Source: Vogesella sp. XCS3 (lineage in GTDB: Bacteria; Pseudomonadota; Gammaproteobacteria; Burkholderiales; Chromobacteriaceae). Taken from it: 64,000 nt of DNA. How positions within the stretch are numbered: the stretch's first letter is position 1; every line of letters starts with the position of its first letter. Made by a program: the position numbers and the translations under genes. The notes under the pieces are model-generated. The model saw only the letters and a program-made list of their open reading frames with translations, was not told the DNA's origin and searched no databases. The DNA lies in contig NZ_CP085530.1 in the NCBI RefSeq assembly GCF_020616155.1, positions 3,310,501-3,374,500 on the forward strand, written 5' to 3'. This document shows, one piece after another, positions 45,496 to 54,588 of the stretch.

Positions 45496-46563
45496 TTACT
45501 GCGGCGGCTGCCACACGCCATCGTGAAAGAAGCGGCGGTAGCTGTGCAGCCACGGCTGGATGTCGTGGCCGCCAGCGGCTAGCCACGCCGGGTTGTAGTA
45601 GCTGTTCAGGTAGCGGCTGCCGTCGTCGCAGATCATGGTGACGATGCTGCCTTGCTCGCCACGCTGCAGCATGTCGGCCATCAGCAGGCATACGCCGTAG
45701 AAGTTGGTGCCGGTGGAGCCGCCGCACTTGCGGCCCAGCACTTCTTCCAGAAAGTGGATAGCGGCGTAGCTGGCCACGTTGGGCACGCGGATCATGTGGT
45801 CGATCACCGTGGGGATGAACGACGGCTCCACCCGCGGGCGGCCAATGCCTTCCACACCGGAGCCACCCTCGCAGCTACAGTGCGCGTCGCCGCTGACGTA
45901 GCTGGCGTAAAACGCCGAGTTTTCCGGGTCCACCACGCACACTTGCGTCTGCTTTTGCTGGTAGCGCACGTAGCGGCCAAAGGTGGCGCTGGTGCCGCCG
46001 GTGCCCGCGCCGCACACAATCCAGCGTGGCTCCGGCTGCGGCTCCAGCGCCATCTGGCGGAAGATGGTATCGGCAATATTGTTGTTGCCGCGCCAGTCGG
46101 TGGCGCGTTCGGCGTAGGTGAACTGGTCCATGTAGTGGCCGTTCAGCTCGCGCGCCAGGCGCTGCGATTCGTCGTAGATGGTGGCCGGGTCGTCCACCAG
46201 GTGGCAGCGGCCGCCGTAGAACTCGATGGCGCGAATCTTCTCGCACGAGGTGCTGGCCGGCATGACTGCAATAAACGGCAAACCCAGCAGGCGGGCAAAG
46301 TAAGCCTCGGACACCGCCGTGCTGCCGCTGGACGCCTCGATCACCGGCGTGCCCTCTTTAATCCAGCCATTGCTCAACGCGTACAGAAACAGCGAGCGCG
46401 CCAGCCGGTGCTTCAGGCTGCCGGTAGGGTGGGTGGACTCGTCCTTGAAATACAGCTGGATGCCGGGCGCCGCCGGCAGCACCAGTGGTATCAGGTGGGT
46501 GTCGCTGCTACGGTTGAAATCGGCCTCGATCTTGCGAATGGCCTGCATCAGCCAGCTTGTCAT
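45496..46563 (-). CDS. PLP-dependent cysteine synthase / cysteine desulfhydrase family enzyme (Cds1-like)
   Basis: 355-residue fold-type II PLP enzyme. Lysine in [15 protein letters not shown] should bind [34 protein letters not shown] is the substrate/phosphate region; [18 protein letters not shown] holds the glycine-rich loop. It is longer than CysK/CysM and has the C-terminal [12 protein letters not shown] segment of the Cds1-like branch, which in mycobacteria releases sulfide from cysteine. Whether it makes or breaks cysteine here cannot be read. It stands alone; a repeat copy lies at 46586-46594 upstream. Confidence 0.82.
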   Translation of the reverse strand: MTSWLMQAIRKIEADFNRSSDTHLIPLVLPAAPGIQLYFKDESTHPTGSLKHRLARSLFLYALSNGWIKEGTPVIEASSGSTAVSEAYFARLLGLPFIAVMPASTSCEKIRAIEFYGGRCHLVDDPATIYDESQRLARELNGHYMDQFTYAERATDWRGNNNIADTIFRQMALEPQPEPRWIVCGAGTGGTSATFGRYVRYQQKQTQVCVVDPENSAFYASYVSGDAHCSCEGGSGVEGIGRPRVEPSFIPTVIDHMIRVPNVASYAAIHFLEEVLGRKCGGSTGTNFYGVCLLMADMLQRGEQGSIVTMICDDGSRYLNSYYNPAWLAAGGHDIQPWLHSYRRFFHDGVWQPPQ

Positions 46564-46878
46564 GGTGTCTCCTCGCCGGCCAAGGTTGGCCGCAAACGTC
46601 TTATTGGATACAAACCATTGTAGCGGGCCAAAACTGTGGCCATCAGTGGCAGCAGTGGCACAAAACGGGGATACAGTTGGAGGGCGGGCTGGGTGGGGCG
46701 GGTAAGTGCGGTGTGCCCACCGGGCTATTGCTAGCGAGTGGTGGGCACGGGGTGTGGGCGTCAGGTGTGGTAAGCGTTAATATCAGCCAATCGTATTGCT
46801 CTAGCAGTTGGCATTGATGTTTTGTGAGCTCTGACGTTAGAGAGGTGGCGTCATTTGCATGTTGGCTTGAATGATTTG
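46564..46878. other. Intergenic region at the start of the acquired segment
   Basis: No gene or RNA was recognised. The first 60 bases hold the upstream region of the preceding gene with one repeat copy; G+C content falls clearly from about 46.75 kb on, marking a change of sequence origin. Confidence 0.4.
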
Positions 46879-47186
46879 TTATGTACTTTCTAATCGAAGG
46901 ATGGCGGCCTTGATAGACTCGGTCATTTCATAGACTCTCTGCGTATTAAGGCGTATTTCTTCACCTTCTTTGAACCATGTAAAGACTTTAAGACTTTTGA
47001 AATCTTTATTCCCTCGACCACGGTTGTGAACAATAGCATGTCGATAATGCCTTAAATCTCCTATTTCATTAATTTGCAATTCATCTTTTGTTTTTCCAAG
47101 TTGCTTTGCAATATCCTCTCGGTATTTGTGTTCCCAAAATCCAAAGATAGTGACTAAGGTCATTTGGGCTGCCCATCGATCATTGT
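46879..47186 (-). pseudogene. C-terminal remnant of a HEPN-like protein, cut by the IS element
   Basis: The frame is open from the IS end (47186) to a stop at 46879, about 100 residues, with no good start codon. It reads through PHNDRWAAQMTLVTIFGFWEH and then DLRHYRHAIVHN, an RxxxxH motif as in HEPN ribonuclease-type domains. The DNA is much more AT-rich than the surroundings. The 5' part is missing and was presumably removed by the insertion or an IS-mediated deletion. HEPN proteins occur in toxin-antitoxin and phage-defence systems; here only a tail survives. Confidence 0.6.
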
Positions 47187-48226
47187 GAGGCTTTGTTGCA
47201 CAAATCAGCCGTAGGTCGAACTACCCCAATCCCCAGACGGATTTATCCCATACGGACCGTTTGCGGCGTGCCCAGTGCTGTGAAGCGATTCAGAATCGCT
47301 GCACAGATTTGAAGCTCCGCTACTTGCCGGTCAAAGTCCCGTGACTTAACCCGATCTGCCAGCAATTTGAAACAGTGCATCTTCGTTTCGACCAAGCTGC
47401 GGCGATGGTAGCCACTCCACTTTTTCCAGAGCGCGCGCCCCAGATACTTCACCGCTCGTAGCGACTCATTGCGAGCCTGATTGCCCCGTAAATTCCCTTT
47501 CCAGAATTGGCCATTTCGACGTGGGGGAATGATGGCTGCCGCCCCACGCTCTGCAATCGCTGCGTAACATAGGCGTGTGTCGTACGCCCCATCCGTGGTG
47601 ACGGTTACCAGTCCCTCTCCCGCCGGAATTTGCGATAGCAGCTCTGGCAGCATCGTGGCATCTCCAGTGCGATTGTCGGTCACTTCCATTGCCCGGATTT
47701 CCAGCGTTTGCGCATCTATGCCCAGATGCAGCTTGCGCCATTGGCGGCGGTAATCAGCGCCATGCTTTTTCACCTTCCACTCGCCTTCACCCATCATCTT
47801 GATGCCGGTGCTATCCACCAAGAGATGCAGACAACCTTGCTTTTTCTGTACCGGGATGCGGACTTGCAGGTCTTTCTGGCGGCGGGAAAGCGTGCTGAAG
47901 TCGGGGACGGCCCAGTCAAGGCCAGCCAGGCGCAACATACTTTCGACCATACCTGTGGCTTGCCGTAGCGCCAGGCCAAAGAGGCATTTGATGGTGAGAC
48001 AGAACTGGATGGCAGCATCAGAAAAAGTTAGCTGCCGTCCCCGCCTGCCGGTAGCCGGTGCCAACCAGTTCATGCCTTTGTCGAGCCAGAGAAGGAGCTG
48101 CCCTCGTTGCTTGAGGGACTGGTTGTATGACTGCCAGTTGATGGTTTGGTACTTGGGAGGAAGGGGCTTGCTCATGCGGTCATTCTACCGGACGGACGCA
48201 AGCACTGATTTGTGCAACAAAGCCTC
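47187..48226. mobile_element. IS5-family insertion sequence (IS903-type)
   Basis: About 1040 bp with perfect 22-bp terminal inverted repeats (47187-47208 and 48205-48226), core GGCTTTGTTGCACAAATC, close to the ends known for the IS903 group. It holds one transposase gene on the minus strand. No direct repeat flanks the ends (TCATTGTGA on the left, TCGGCTAAC on the right when read as 9-bp duplications), which suggests deletion or recombination after insertion. Confidence 0.9.
47243..48175 (-). CDS. IS5-family transposase
   Basis: 310 residues, intact. DDE catalytic residues are visible: LLVDSTGIK (first Asp), VTTDGAYDT (second Asp), and RRSLVETKMHCFK (Glu, the Y-(2)-R-(3)-E-(6)-K signature of IS4/IS5-like elements). 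FSDAAIQFCLTIKCLFGLALRQATG is the usual N-terminal segment. The intact frame and perfect ends suggest recent arrival and probable activity. Confidence 0.95.
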   Translation of the reverse strand: MSKPLPPKYQTINWQSYNQSLKQRGQLLLWLDKGMNWLAPATGRRGRQLTFSDAAIQFCLTIKCLFGLALRQATGMVESMLRLAGLDWAVPDFSTLSRRQKDLQVRIPVQKKQGCLHLLVDSTGIKMMGEGEWKVKKHGADYRRQWRKLHLGIDAQTLEIRAMEVTDNRTGDATMLPELLSQIPAGEGLVTVTTDGAYDTRLCYAAIAERGAAAIIPPRRNGQFWKGNLRGNQARNESLRAVKYLGRALWKKWSGYHRRSLVETKMHCFKLLADRVKSRDFDRQVAELQICAAILNRFTALGTPQTVRMG

Positions 48227-48235
48227 GGCTAACTA

Positions 48236-49603
48236 TCAGTTAGGAAACCGCAAGGTAAAGCAATTCACACCCGCGGCTGAGTCGACGGTAATGTGCCCAC
48301 CGTGCAGCTCGACAATCGACCGGGTAATGGCCAAGCCCAAGCCTGCGCCATCGGACTCCCCCGCGACGCGTGCAGGGTCTGCGCGGTAGAACCTGTCAAA
48401 CAATCGGGGGATGACCGCTTCGGGTATGGCGTCCCCTTCGTTGCGTACCTGGAGGGCCCAGCCGGTAGCGTCTTCTGCCATGACGATGCTGACGACACTA
48501 CCGGGATAGGCGTGGCGCAGTGCGTTGGACAGTAGGTTGCTGAGTGCCCGTCTCAGCATCAGACGGTCACCTTGCAACTGACCGTGACCAGCTTGCTGCA
48601 AGCGGATGTCTTTCTCTTCTGCTAGCGCGTCGTAAAACTCGAACAGTGCCGCGACTTCATCCTCGATGACAATCGTCTCGCGGCTAGGCAAAACCAGGCC
48701 ATGCTCGGCTTTGGCCAGAAAGAGCATGTCAGACACGGTGCGGGCAAGACGCTGAAACTCTTCTGCATTGGATGCCAGTATTTCCCGGTACGCTTCCGCG
48801 CTACGTGGTTGGGCGATGGCGACCTGTGTTTCGGTCAGCAGATTGCTGATGGGCGTGCGCAGCTCATGCGCCAGATCGGAAGAAAATTCTGACAACTTGT
48901 GAAAATCGTTCTGCAGCCGGCGCAACATGGCATTGAGGGTATGTGCGAGATCGGCCATTTCTGGAGGTACCGAGTCAACCGGCATTTGTGCGTCCAGATG
49001 TTGCCCGGTGATTTGCTGCGCTTTGGCTTTCATGTCACGCAGCGGGGCCAGACCATTGTGTGCTACCCACCAAGCCAGCAAACCGCCCAGTAAAGCCGAG
49101 AGAACGATGTATCCCAAGAGGGAGTGACCGACGGTATGCATGAAGTGCTCATGTCTCTTGGTGTCAATCACGGCGCAGATGGTCAGCTCGGTCCGTTGCT
49201 GATCTGCCAGTTGTCCTTTACTGCACAGGCCGTGGTAGTTGGCGCCCTTGTGCTGCCAGCTCTGCATGCTCTGGTTTGTGATCGGTTGGGTATCGGGAAA
49301 GTAAAATCCCGCGGGCACGGGGGAAGTGTACACGGGGTAGCCCAGGCGCTGTAATTGCACGTAAAGGTCGCGGTGGTTATGTACCACGTCATCGAGCCGG
49401 GTAGCCAAAGCGCCAAGGTTGGCCGTGGTGCGCATGACTTCCTGAATCAGGCCAATCTTGTCGCGCAGGTCATCTGCATCTTGCTCATCGAAGTGGCGAT
49501 TCACCATCACGCCGACCAGCACGCCCAGGCCTGCCAGTAACAGAACGGATACCAGCGCGTACAGCAATGTCAGTCTGGCCGTGAGTGACAGACGGTACGT
49601 CAT
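48236..49603 (-). CDS. Heavy-metal sensor histidine kinase (CusS/CopS type)
   Basis: 455-residue inner-membrane kinase. Two membrane helices (about 13-35 and 165-190) bracket a periplasmic sensor domain; HAMP; dimerisation domain with [17 protein letters not shown] (phospho-His); ATPase with [12 protein letters not shown] (N box) and [21 protein letters not shown] (G box). The type matches CusS/CopS/IrlS metal sensors. It overlaps copR by four bases (ATGA). Its stop lies ten bases inside from the IS end, so the gene escaped disruption. Predicted to sense periplasmic copper or silver and control the divergent copper operon. Confidence 0.9.
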   Translation of the reverse strand: MTYRLSLTARLTLLYALVSVLLLAGLGVLVGVMVNRHFDEQDADDLRDKIGLIQEVMRTTANLGALATRLDDVVHNHRDLYVQLQRLGYPVYTSPVPAGFYFPDTQPITNQSMQSWQHKGANYHGLCSKGQLADQQRTELTICAVIDTKRHEHFMHTVGHSLLGYIVLSALLGGLLAWWVAHNGLAPLRDMKAKAQQITGQHLDAQMPVDSVPPEMADLAHTLNAMLRRLQNDFHKLSEFSSDLAHELRTPISNLLTETQVAIAQPRSAEAYREILASNAEEFQRLARTVSDMLFLAKAEHGLVLPSRETIVIEDEVAALFEFYDALAEEKDIRLQQAGHGQLQGDRLMLRRALSNLLSNALRHAYPGSVVSIVMAEDATGWALQVRNEGDAIPEAVIPRLFDRFYRADPARVAGESDGAGLGLAITRSIVELHGGHITVDSAAGVNCFTLRFPN

Positions 49604-50286
49604 GCATCCGTCTCCGGTACTTCCAGTACGTAACCCATGCCGCGTACGGTATGAATGAGTTTGGGTTCGAAGCCGTCGTCAATTTTTACCCGCAACCGGC
49701 GCACGGCCACATCGATGACATTCGTATCGCTATCGAAATTCATGTCCCACACCTGGGAAGCGATCAGGCTGCGCGGCAGGACCTCGCCTTGGCGGCGCAT
49801 GAGCAGCTCCAGCAAGCCGAACTCTTTGGCAGTCAACGTAATCCGCTTGCCTTCGCGACAGACCCGTCGCCGTAGCAGGTCCAGCTCCAGCCCGGCAATC
49901 TGCAACGTTGTCGTATCTTGCGGACTGCGACCACGGCGCAAGATGGTGCGTACCCTGGCCAGCAACTCTGCGAATGAAAAGGGTTTGACCAGGTAATCGT
50001 CTGCGCCCAGCTCCAGGCCCTTGACCCGGTCCTCTACCTGGTCGCGTGCAGTCAGGAAGAGGGTCGGCATGGTTTTATGCCGCAGCCGCAACTGCGTCAG
50101 CACTTGCCAACCATCCATGGTAGGCAGCATCACGTCCAGAATCAGCAGGTCATACATCCCCTCCAGGGCAAGGTAAAACCCCTCCTGCCCGTCTTGTGCC
50201 AGATCCACCGTAAAGCCGGCCTCGCGTAGCCCCTGGCGCAAATACTCCCCGGTCTTGAGTTCGTCTTCGACAATCAGAATTTTCAT
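49600..50286 (-). CDS. Response regulator of the CusR/CopR type
   Basis: 228 residues. Receiver domain ([20 protein letters not shown], phospho-Asp in [14 protein letters not shown], Lys in [10 protein letters not shown]) and OmpR-type winged helix ([50 protein letters not shown]). CopR-like activators show the same [15 protein letters not shown] helix. The ATG at 50286 is chosen (GGGA at good distance); 50292 is possible. It is divergent from the copper operon with a likely binding site at 50343-50361. Confidence 0.92.
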   Translation of the reverse strand: MKILIVEDELKTGEYLRQGLREAGFTVDLAQDGQEGFYLALEGMYDLLILDVMLPTMDGWQVLTQLRLRHKTMPTLFLTARDQVEDRVKGLELGADDYLVKPFSFAELLARVRTILRRGRSPQDTTTLQIAGLELDLLRRRVCREGKRITLTAKEFGLLELLMRRQGEVLPRSLIASQVWDMNFDSDTNVIDVAVRRLRVKIDDGFEPKLIHTVRGMGYVLEVPETDA

Positions 50287-50342
50287 CGCCATTCCCGTAT
50301 CAAGCCGACAGTTTGCCATTTCCCGCGATGGAATGCGCCAGA

Positions 50343-50361
50343 TGACAGATTTGTAATCTGA
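50343..50361. promoter_or_regulatory. Probable CopR/CusR box in the divergent copper promoter region
   Basis: TGACAGATTTGTAATCTG: contains TGACA-N4-TGTAA, one base from the TTACA-N4-TGTAA type cop box, and the 15-bp palindrome CAGATT-TGT-AATCTG (50347-50361). It lies between copR and the TolC-like gene, where it could act on both. Confidence 0.5.
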
Positions 50362-50473
50362 CTGTCAGTTTGTTGTTGGCTGCCGTCGGTCAGACTAGGC
50401 GTACTGAATACGGACCTGATTTTCTGCCAACGCGCCGCAAGGCTTGGTCGATAGCAGAAAAGGAGAGTGGAGT

Positions 50474-51556
50474 ATGAATAAACACACAACATGGCTTGCC
50501 ATCCTGCCACTGCTGGCCAGCCTGGCGCAGGCACAGCAAGCCCCGGAAAGCGAGTGGCGGCAAGCCAACCGGCACGTGGCCGAATTCCCGCGTGGGCATG
50601 CAGATGTTTTGAAATGGGAACAGCAGCAGGCAGTCGCTGCCGTGCCGACTGTCACCAAAGCTGCCCCATTGCAGATTGGGCAACTCGCCGAGGGAGTACG
50701 CCTTGCTTGGCAAGCTCACCCTGAACTGGCGAGATCACTGAACCAGCTTGGCGCCGAGCAAACCGAGCTGCTAGCGACTGGGCAGTGGCAGGCCTTGTCG
50801 CTGACACAGTTGCGCCGAGTGGAAGACGCTGCAGAACTGATCGAGATTGCTCATGGTTCGCGCAAGGTTCTGCTAGCCGCCGTTGCTGCAACACAAGCGC
50901 AGCCCTATCAGCATCAAATCCTGAAAGCCGCCGAAGCCGCATCCGAGCTGGGTGAGCGTATGGCGAAAACCGGTAACTGGAGCCAGCTACAGGCGGCGCA
51001 GCGGCAGCTGATTCATCTTGATGCGCAGCAACAGTGGCAGCGCGACCAGTATGCCGTGGCGCAGAACGAGATGGCGCTACTCAAGACAATACAGCAATGG
51101 GCTCGCACCACCCCACCCAGCTTGCAGCTGCCAGCCGCACTGCCCGAACTGCCGGTTACCCCATTGAGCGAGCAAGCCATGCAAAGCCGGCTGGCTCAGG
51201 TGCGAGATACGCTGCCTCACCGTGAAAAAGTCACCGCGCTGCCCAATGCAGAGATGGCCTACCGCGCCTACCGTACCGCCCATGCGCTGGCTAGCAAACA
51301 GCAGCAGATACAGACATTGAAGCAGTTTGTGTATGACGAAACGGTGCTGCGTTACAACGGCATGCTGATGAATACCTGGGAATTGCTGGACGAGGCGCGA
51401 GCCTTTGCGGAAGCAAGGGTCCGGGCCATCAACGCCATTCGCGACTTCTGGCTGGCAGAGGCAGACCTGCAACTGGTTCTGCTGGGTGGACAGCCCGAAA
51501 GCTTTGTAACGTTGGCCGCAGGCAGCGGCGATAGCCCTGCTGCTGCGGGACATTGA
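50474..51556 (+). CDS. TolC-like periplasmic/outer-membrane protein of the copper operon
   Basis: 360 residues. Signal peptide MNKHTTWLAILPLLASLAQAQQA with cleavage after AQA. The mature part is almost entirely helical and glutamine/alanine-rich, with heptad-like stretches, as in TolC-family coiled-coil proteins (LRYNGMLMNTWELLDEARAFAEARVRAINAIRDFWLAEADLQL near the end). Shorter than classical TolC (about 430-490 mature), so channel function is uncertain. AGGAGAGTGG precedes the ATG. It is the first gene of the copper block, 11 bases before the multicopper oxidase. Confidence 0.75.
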   Translation: MNKHTTWLAILPLLASLAQAQQAPESEWRQANRHVAEFPRGHADVLKWEQQQAVAAVPTVTKAAPLQIGQLAEGVRLAWQAHPELARSLNQLGAEQTELLATGQWQALSLTQLRRVEDAAELIEIAHGSRKVLLAAVAATQAQPYQHQILKAAEAASELGERMAKTGNWSQLQAAQRQLIHLDAQQQWQRDQYAVAQNEMALLKTIQQWARTTPPSLQLPAALPELPVTPLSEQAMQSRLAQVRDTLPHREKVTALPNAEMAYRAYRTAHALASKQQQIQTLKQFVYDETVLRYNGMLMNTWELLDEARAFAEARVRAINAIRDFWLAEADLQLVLLGGQPESFVTLAAGSGDSPAAAGH

Positions 51557-51567
51557 AAGGATAAGGC

Positions 51568-52956
51568 ATGAGTATTGATCAATCCCGCCGCCAATTTTTT
51601 GCGGGCGCTGCCACCGCCGTCGTTGGTGCTACTGTCGCCCGTTCGGCACTGGCTGCGTTACCGGAGCCCGTCATTCAGACCTCGGTAGAAACCGCGCCAC
51701 CACTGATTCCCGATACCGGCCGCCCGTACAACCCGGTGGTAACCCTTAATGGCTGGACGCTACCCTGGCGAATGAACAATGGCGTCAAGGAGTTTCACCT
51801 GGTCGCCGAGCCGGTAGAACGCGAAATGGCCCCCGGCTTTACTGCCCAGCTGTGGGGCTACAACGGGCAGAGCCCGGGGCCGACCATTGAGGTTGTCGAA
51901 GGTGACCGCGTACGTATCTTCGTCACCAACAAGTTGCCGGAGCATACCAGCGTGCACTGGCATGGCCAGCGCCTGCCTAACGGCATGGACGGCGTGTCCG
52001 GGCTGACCCAGCGCAGCATTAAACCCGGTAAAACCTTTGTTTACGAGTTCGAAGCACGGCGCCCGGGGACATTCATGTACCACCCGCATGCCGACGAAAT
52101 GGTGCAGATGGCCATGGGCATGCATGGTTTCTGGGTCACCCACCCCAAGGGCAAACACCCGCTGATCGACGAGGTCGACCGCGACTTCTGCTTCCTGCTT
52201 AATTCCTTTGATGTAGAGCCCGGCAGTAAGACGCCCAAGGTCAATACCATGACCGATTTTAATATCTGGGCGTGGAACAGCCGCATCTTCCCGGGTATCG
52301 ATTCGCTGAATGTGCGCCTGAACGACAAGGTGCGCATCCGGGTGGGCAACCTGACCATGACCAACCACCCTATCCACCTGCATGGCCACGAGTTCCTGGT
52401 GACCGGCACCGATGGCGGGCCAACACCCAAATCCACCCGCTGGTACGAAGTCACCACTGATATTGCAGTCGGCCAGATGCGCCAACTGGAGTTCATTGCG
52501 GACGAGGAAGGCGATTGGGCCATCCATTGCCATAAAAGCCACCACACCATGAACGCCATGGGGCATGACGTACCAAACATGATTGGTGTCGATCACCGAG
52601 GACTGGTGGGCAAGATCCAGCAAGTAGCACCGGATTACATGCTGATGGGTGAGCGTGGCATGGCGGATATGGGGGAGATGGAAATGCCGATTCCCGATAA
52701 CACCGCACCCATGATGACCGGGCAAGGCCCGTTTGGCCCGCTGGAGATGGGGGGCATGTTCAGCGTGCTGAAGGTGCGCAAAGACCAGCCTGCCGGCAGC
52801 TACAAAGACCCGGGCTGGTTTCAGCACCCGGCGGGTACGGTGGCGTACGAATACCGGGGGGAACTGCCTGCGGCCTCACGTCAGCCCGCTGCGGCCAACC
52901 CAGCCGCTGCCACGGTAAAAGCCAAAAAACCGGGGACAACGCCCGGTCACCACTAA
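51568..52956 (+). CDS. Multicopper oxidase (CopA/laccase-like), Tat-exported
   Basis: 462-residue periplasmic oxidase. Twin-arginine signal SRRQFFAGAATAVVGATVARSALA. Copper ligands are in VHWHGQRLPNGMDG and MYHPHADE (N-terminal cupredoxin), HPIHLHGHEF and HCHKSHHTMNAMGH (C-terminal). This gives type 1 and trinuclear sites. Methionines cluster in MGERGMADMGEMEMPIPDNTAPMM. Such enzymes oxidise Cu(I) to the less toxic Cu(II). It is in the middle of the copper operon, followed by a cupredoxin. Two copies of the repeat lie at its border and end (51512, 52890). Confidence 0.92.
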   Translation: MSIDQSRRQFFAGAATAVVGATVARSALAALPEPVIQTSVETAPPLIPDTGRPYNPVVTLNGWTLPWRMNNGVKEFHLVAEPVEREMAPGFTAQLWGYNGQSPGPTIEVVEGDRVRIFVTNKLPEHTSVHWHGQRLPNGMDGVSGLTQRSIKPGKTFVYEFEARRPGTFMYHPHADEMVQMAMGMHGFWVTHPKGKHPLIDEVDRDFCFLLNSFDVEPGSKTPKVNTMTDFNIWAWNSRIFPGIDSLNVRLNDKVRIRVGNLTMTNHPIHLHGHEFLVTGTDGGPTPKSTRWYEVTTDIAVGQMRQLEFIADEEGDWAIHCHKSHHTMNAMGHDVPNMIGVDHRGLVGKIQQVAPDYMLMGERGMADMGEMEMPIPDNTAPMMTGQGPFGPLEMGGMFSVLKVRKDQPAGSYKDPGWFQHPAGTVAYEYRGELPAASRQPAAANPAAATVKAKKPGTTPGHH

Positions 52957-52979
52957 TCACACCCTCAGGAATAGACCAC

Positions 52980-53456
52980 ATGAAAACCACCCGCCAATTG
53001 ATCGCCATTGCCTTGCTGGCTAGCGTGGGGACTGCCCCAGCCTGGGCTGCCGGCAGTCATGCAGGCAGCCATGACGAATCTGCCATTGGGTTGCCGGGTA
53101 AGGCTGCCAATGTCACTCGCACCATCCAGATGGACATGTCTGACAACATGCGCTTTTCAGCGCCGTTGATTCGTGTGAAGCAAGGCGAGACTGTCCGTTT
53201 CGTTGTGCAAAACCTGGGTAAGGTAAAGCACGAGTTCAGTCTGGGGACAGAAAAAGAGCTGCTTGAGCACTACGAGCAAATGAAGAAATTTCCGGACATG
53301 GAGCACGACGAGCCCAGCAAGGTATCGCTCGCACCCGGCACCAAAGGCGAGGTGATCTGGCAGTTCACCAAGGCAGGTACGGTTCACTTTGCCTGCCTGC
53401 ACCCCGGGCACTACGATGCCGGCATGAAAGGCTTGGTCAAAGTAGACAAGAAGTAA
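52980..53456 (+). CDS. Periplasmic cupredoxin (CopI-like)
   Basis: 158 residues. Signal peptide ending APAWA; then a plastocyanin/azurin-type fold. Seen: MDMSDNMRFSAPLIRVKQGETVRFVVQNLGKVKHEFSLG (first copper His) and the C-terminal ligand loop VHFACLHPGHYDAGMKG with Cys, His and Met of a type 1 site. The N-terminus has a His-rich GSHAGSHDE stretch. It resembles CopI-like copper-tolerance cupredoxins and could shuttle electrons or copper to the adjacent oxidase. Confidence 0.9.
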   Translation: MKTTRQLIAIALLASVGTAPAWAAGSHAGSHDESAIGLPGKAANVTRTIQMDMSDNMRFSAPLIRVKQGETVRFVVQNLGKVKHEFSLGTEKELLEHYEQMKKFPDMEHDEPSKVSLAPGTKGEVIWQFTKAGTVHFACLHPGHYDAGMKGLVKVDKK

Positions 53457-53515
53457 AACCATGCGGGCGAGCAGAAAGCCTGCCCGGCGTATTGATGTTT
53501 GAGGAGTATGAAACC

Positions 53516-53857
53516 ATGACCATTCGTACCGTGTTTTTCGCCACCGCTTTGGGCTTGGCTGCTTTCAGCCCTGTCGTTCAAGCTACCCAGCACACCATGG
53601 CAGGCAGCCACATGAGCGCCAGCAATCACATGAACATGATGGCTGACGGTGAAGTCCGCAAACTGGACCTGGCTGCCGGCAAAATCACCATCAAGCATGG
53701 CCCGATTGCGCACATGGACATGCCAGGCATGACCATGGTGTTCACCGCCAAAGACAAAGCATTGCTGGATAAGGTCAAAGTGGGGGACAAAATCCGCTTC
53801 ATGGTCAGTCATGAGGACGGCAAGATGATGGTTACCGACATCCAGCCAGCCAACTGA
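53516..53857 (+). CDS. CusF-like periplasmic copper-binding protein
   Basis: 113 residues with a signal peptide (cleavage near VVQA) and a CusF/CopC-like small beta-barrel. IKHGPIAHMDMPGMTMVF aligns with the CusF metal site: His36, Met47 and Met49 equivalents are kept, but the Trp44 that caps the metal in E. coli CusF is methionine here. GAGGAGT stands before the ATG at 53516. The N-terminal mature part is rich in His and Met (HTMAGSHMSASNHMNMM). Likely a Cu(I)/Ag(I) chaperone; no CusCBA pump is in the window. Confidence 0.85.
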   Translation: MTIRTVFFATALGLAAFSPVVQATQHTMAGSHMSASNHMNMMADGEVRKLDLAAGKITIKHGPIAHMDMPGMTMVFTAKDKALLDKVKVGDKIRFMVSHEDGKMMVTDIQPAN

Positions 53858-53866
53858 TACCCGTAC

Positions 53867-53889
53867 GGCCGTGTCACCACGGCCTTTTT
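53867..53889 (+). terminator. Terminator after the CusF-like gene
   Basis: GGCCGTG (53867-53873), loop TCAC, CACGGCC (53878-53884), five T. Probably a partial stop before the cytochrome gene. Confidence 0.7.
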
Positions 53890-53914
53890 CACCTTTCAGG
53901 ATGTCGACTCAATC

Positions 53915-54406
53915 ATGTCGTTGCTGACGTCTAAACAGAAAATGGCCTTCATCACGTTGCTCGTGCTGGCGGCTACGGGGGTTGCCGTTTATTTGACGAC
54001 CGATCGCGGCCCGGTGGCACAACCGTTTGCACTACGCCCGGATGATGCGGCACTGGTGACACGTGGCCATCAGGTGTACCTGGAAAACTGCGCCAGTTGT
54101 CATGGCAGCGAGCGTGAAGGGCAGGCAAATTGGCGTGAGCGTAACGCGCAAGGCATGTTGCCGGCGCCGCCACACGATGAAAGCGGCCACACCTGGCACC
54201 ACCCGGACGAGATGCTGTTTGCGCTGACCAAGTACGGCGTTGCCAAGGTGGCCAATATGCCAGGCTACCAGTCCGCCATGCCAGCATACGAAGGCAAGCT
54301 CAGTGATAGCGACATCATCGCGGTGCTGTCCTGGATAAAAAGCCAGTGGCCAGAAGAAACGCGCAAGCTACACGATCAGGTAAATCAACGCGCACAGGTA
54401 AAGTGA
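53915..54406 (+). CDS. Membrane-anchored class I cytochrome c
   Basis: 163 residues. One N-terminal membrane helix (MAFITLLVLAATGVAVYLT), uncleaved or signal-like, then a single haem site CASCH in GHQVYLENCASCHGSEREGQ. The sixth ligand is probably a methionine in MPGYQSAMPAYEGKLSDSDIIAVLSWIKSQWP. It follows the copper genes on the same strand and could accept electrons from the multicopper oxidase/cupredoxin pair or pass them to a terminal oxidase; that link is inferred from position only. Confidence 0.88.
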   Translation: MSLLTSKQKMAFITLLVLAATGVAVYLTTDRGPVAQPFALRPDDAALVTRGHQVYLENCASCHGSEREGQANWRERNAQGMLPAPPHDESGHTWHHPDEMLFALTKYGVAKVANMPGYQSAMPAYEGKLSDSDIIAVLSWIKSQWPEETRKLHDQVNQRAQVK

Positions 54407-54588
54407 GGGCATTGCCATAGCCTTTAGCGAGGCTTTAGTTTGGTGTCCGATTGCCATCAGGTTGCTGATTAGAGAGTGCCATGATAGCTATTGCCTTTGG
54501 TGTGGCATTTCTTTTTGCTCGAACAGCCCATCACCTCTCTGTGCTAACCACTGCTATTTATTAAATCCAGTCGCTACTTGCTTGCTTA

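Noticed and set aside
46564..46878. A coding gene in the 315-base gap before the HEPN-like remnant.
   Set aside because: Only a chance 86-codon frame crosses it; no ribosome-binding site or recognisable product.
47180..48233. Target-site duplication of the IS5-family element.
   Set aside because: The 9-base flanks differ and no 2-4 base duplication is convincing, so the element is reported without one.
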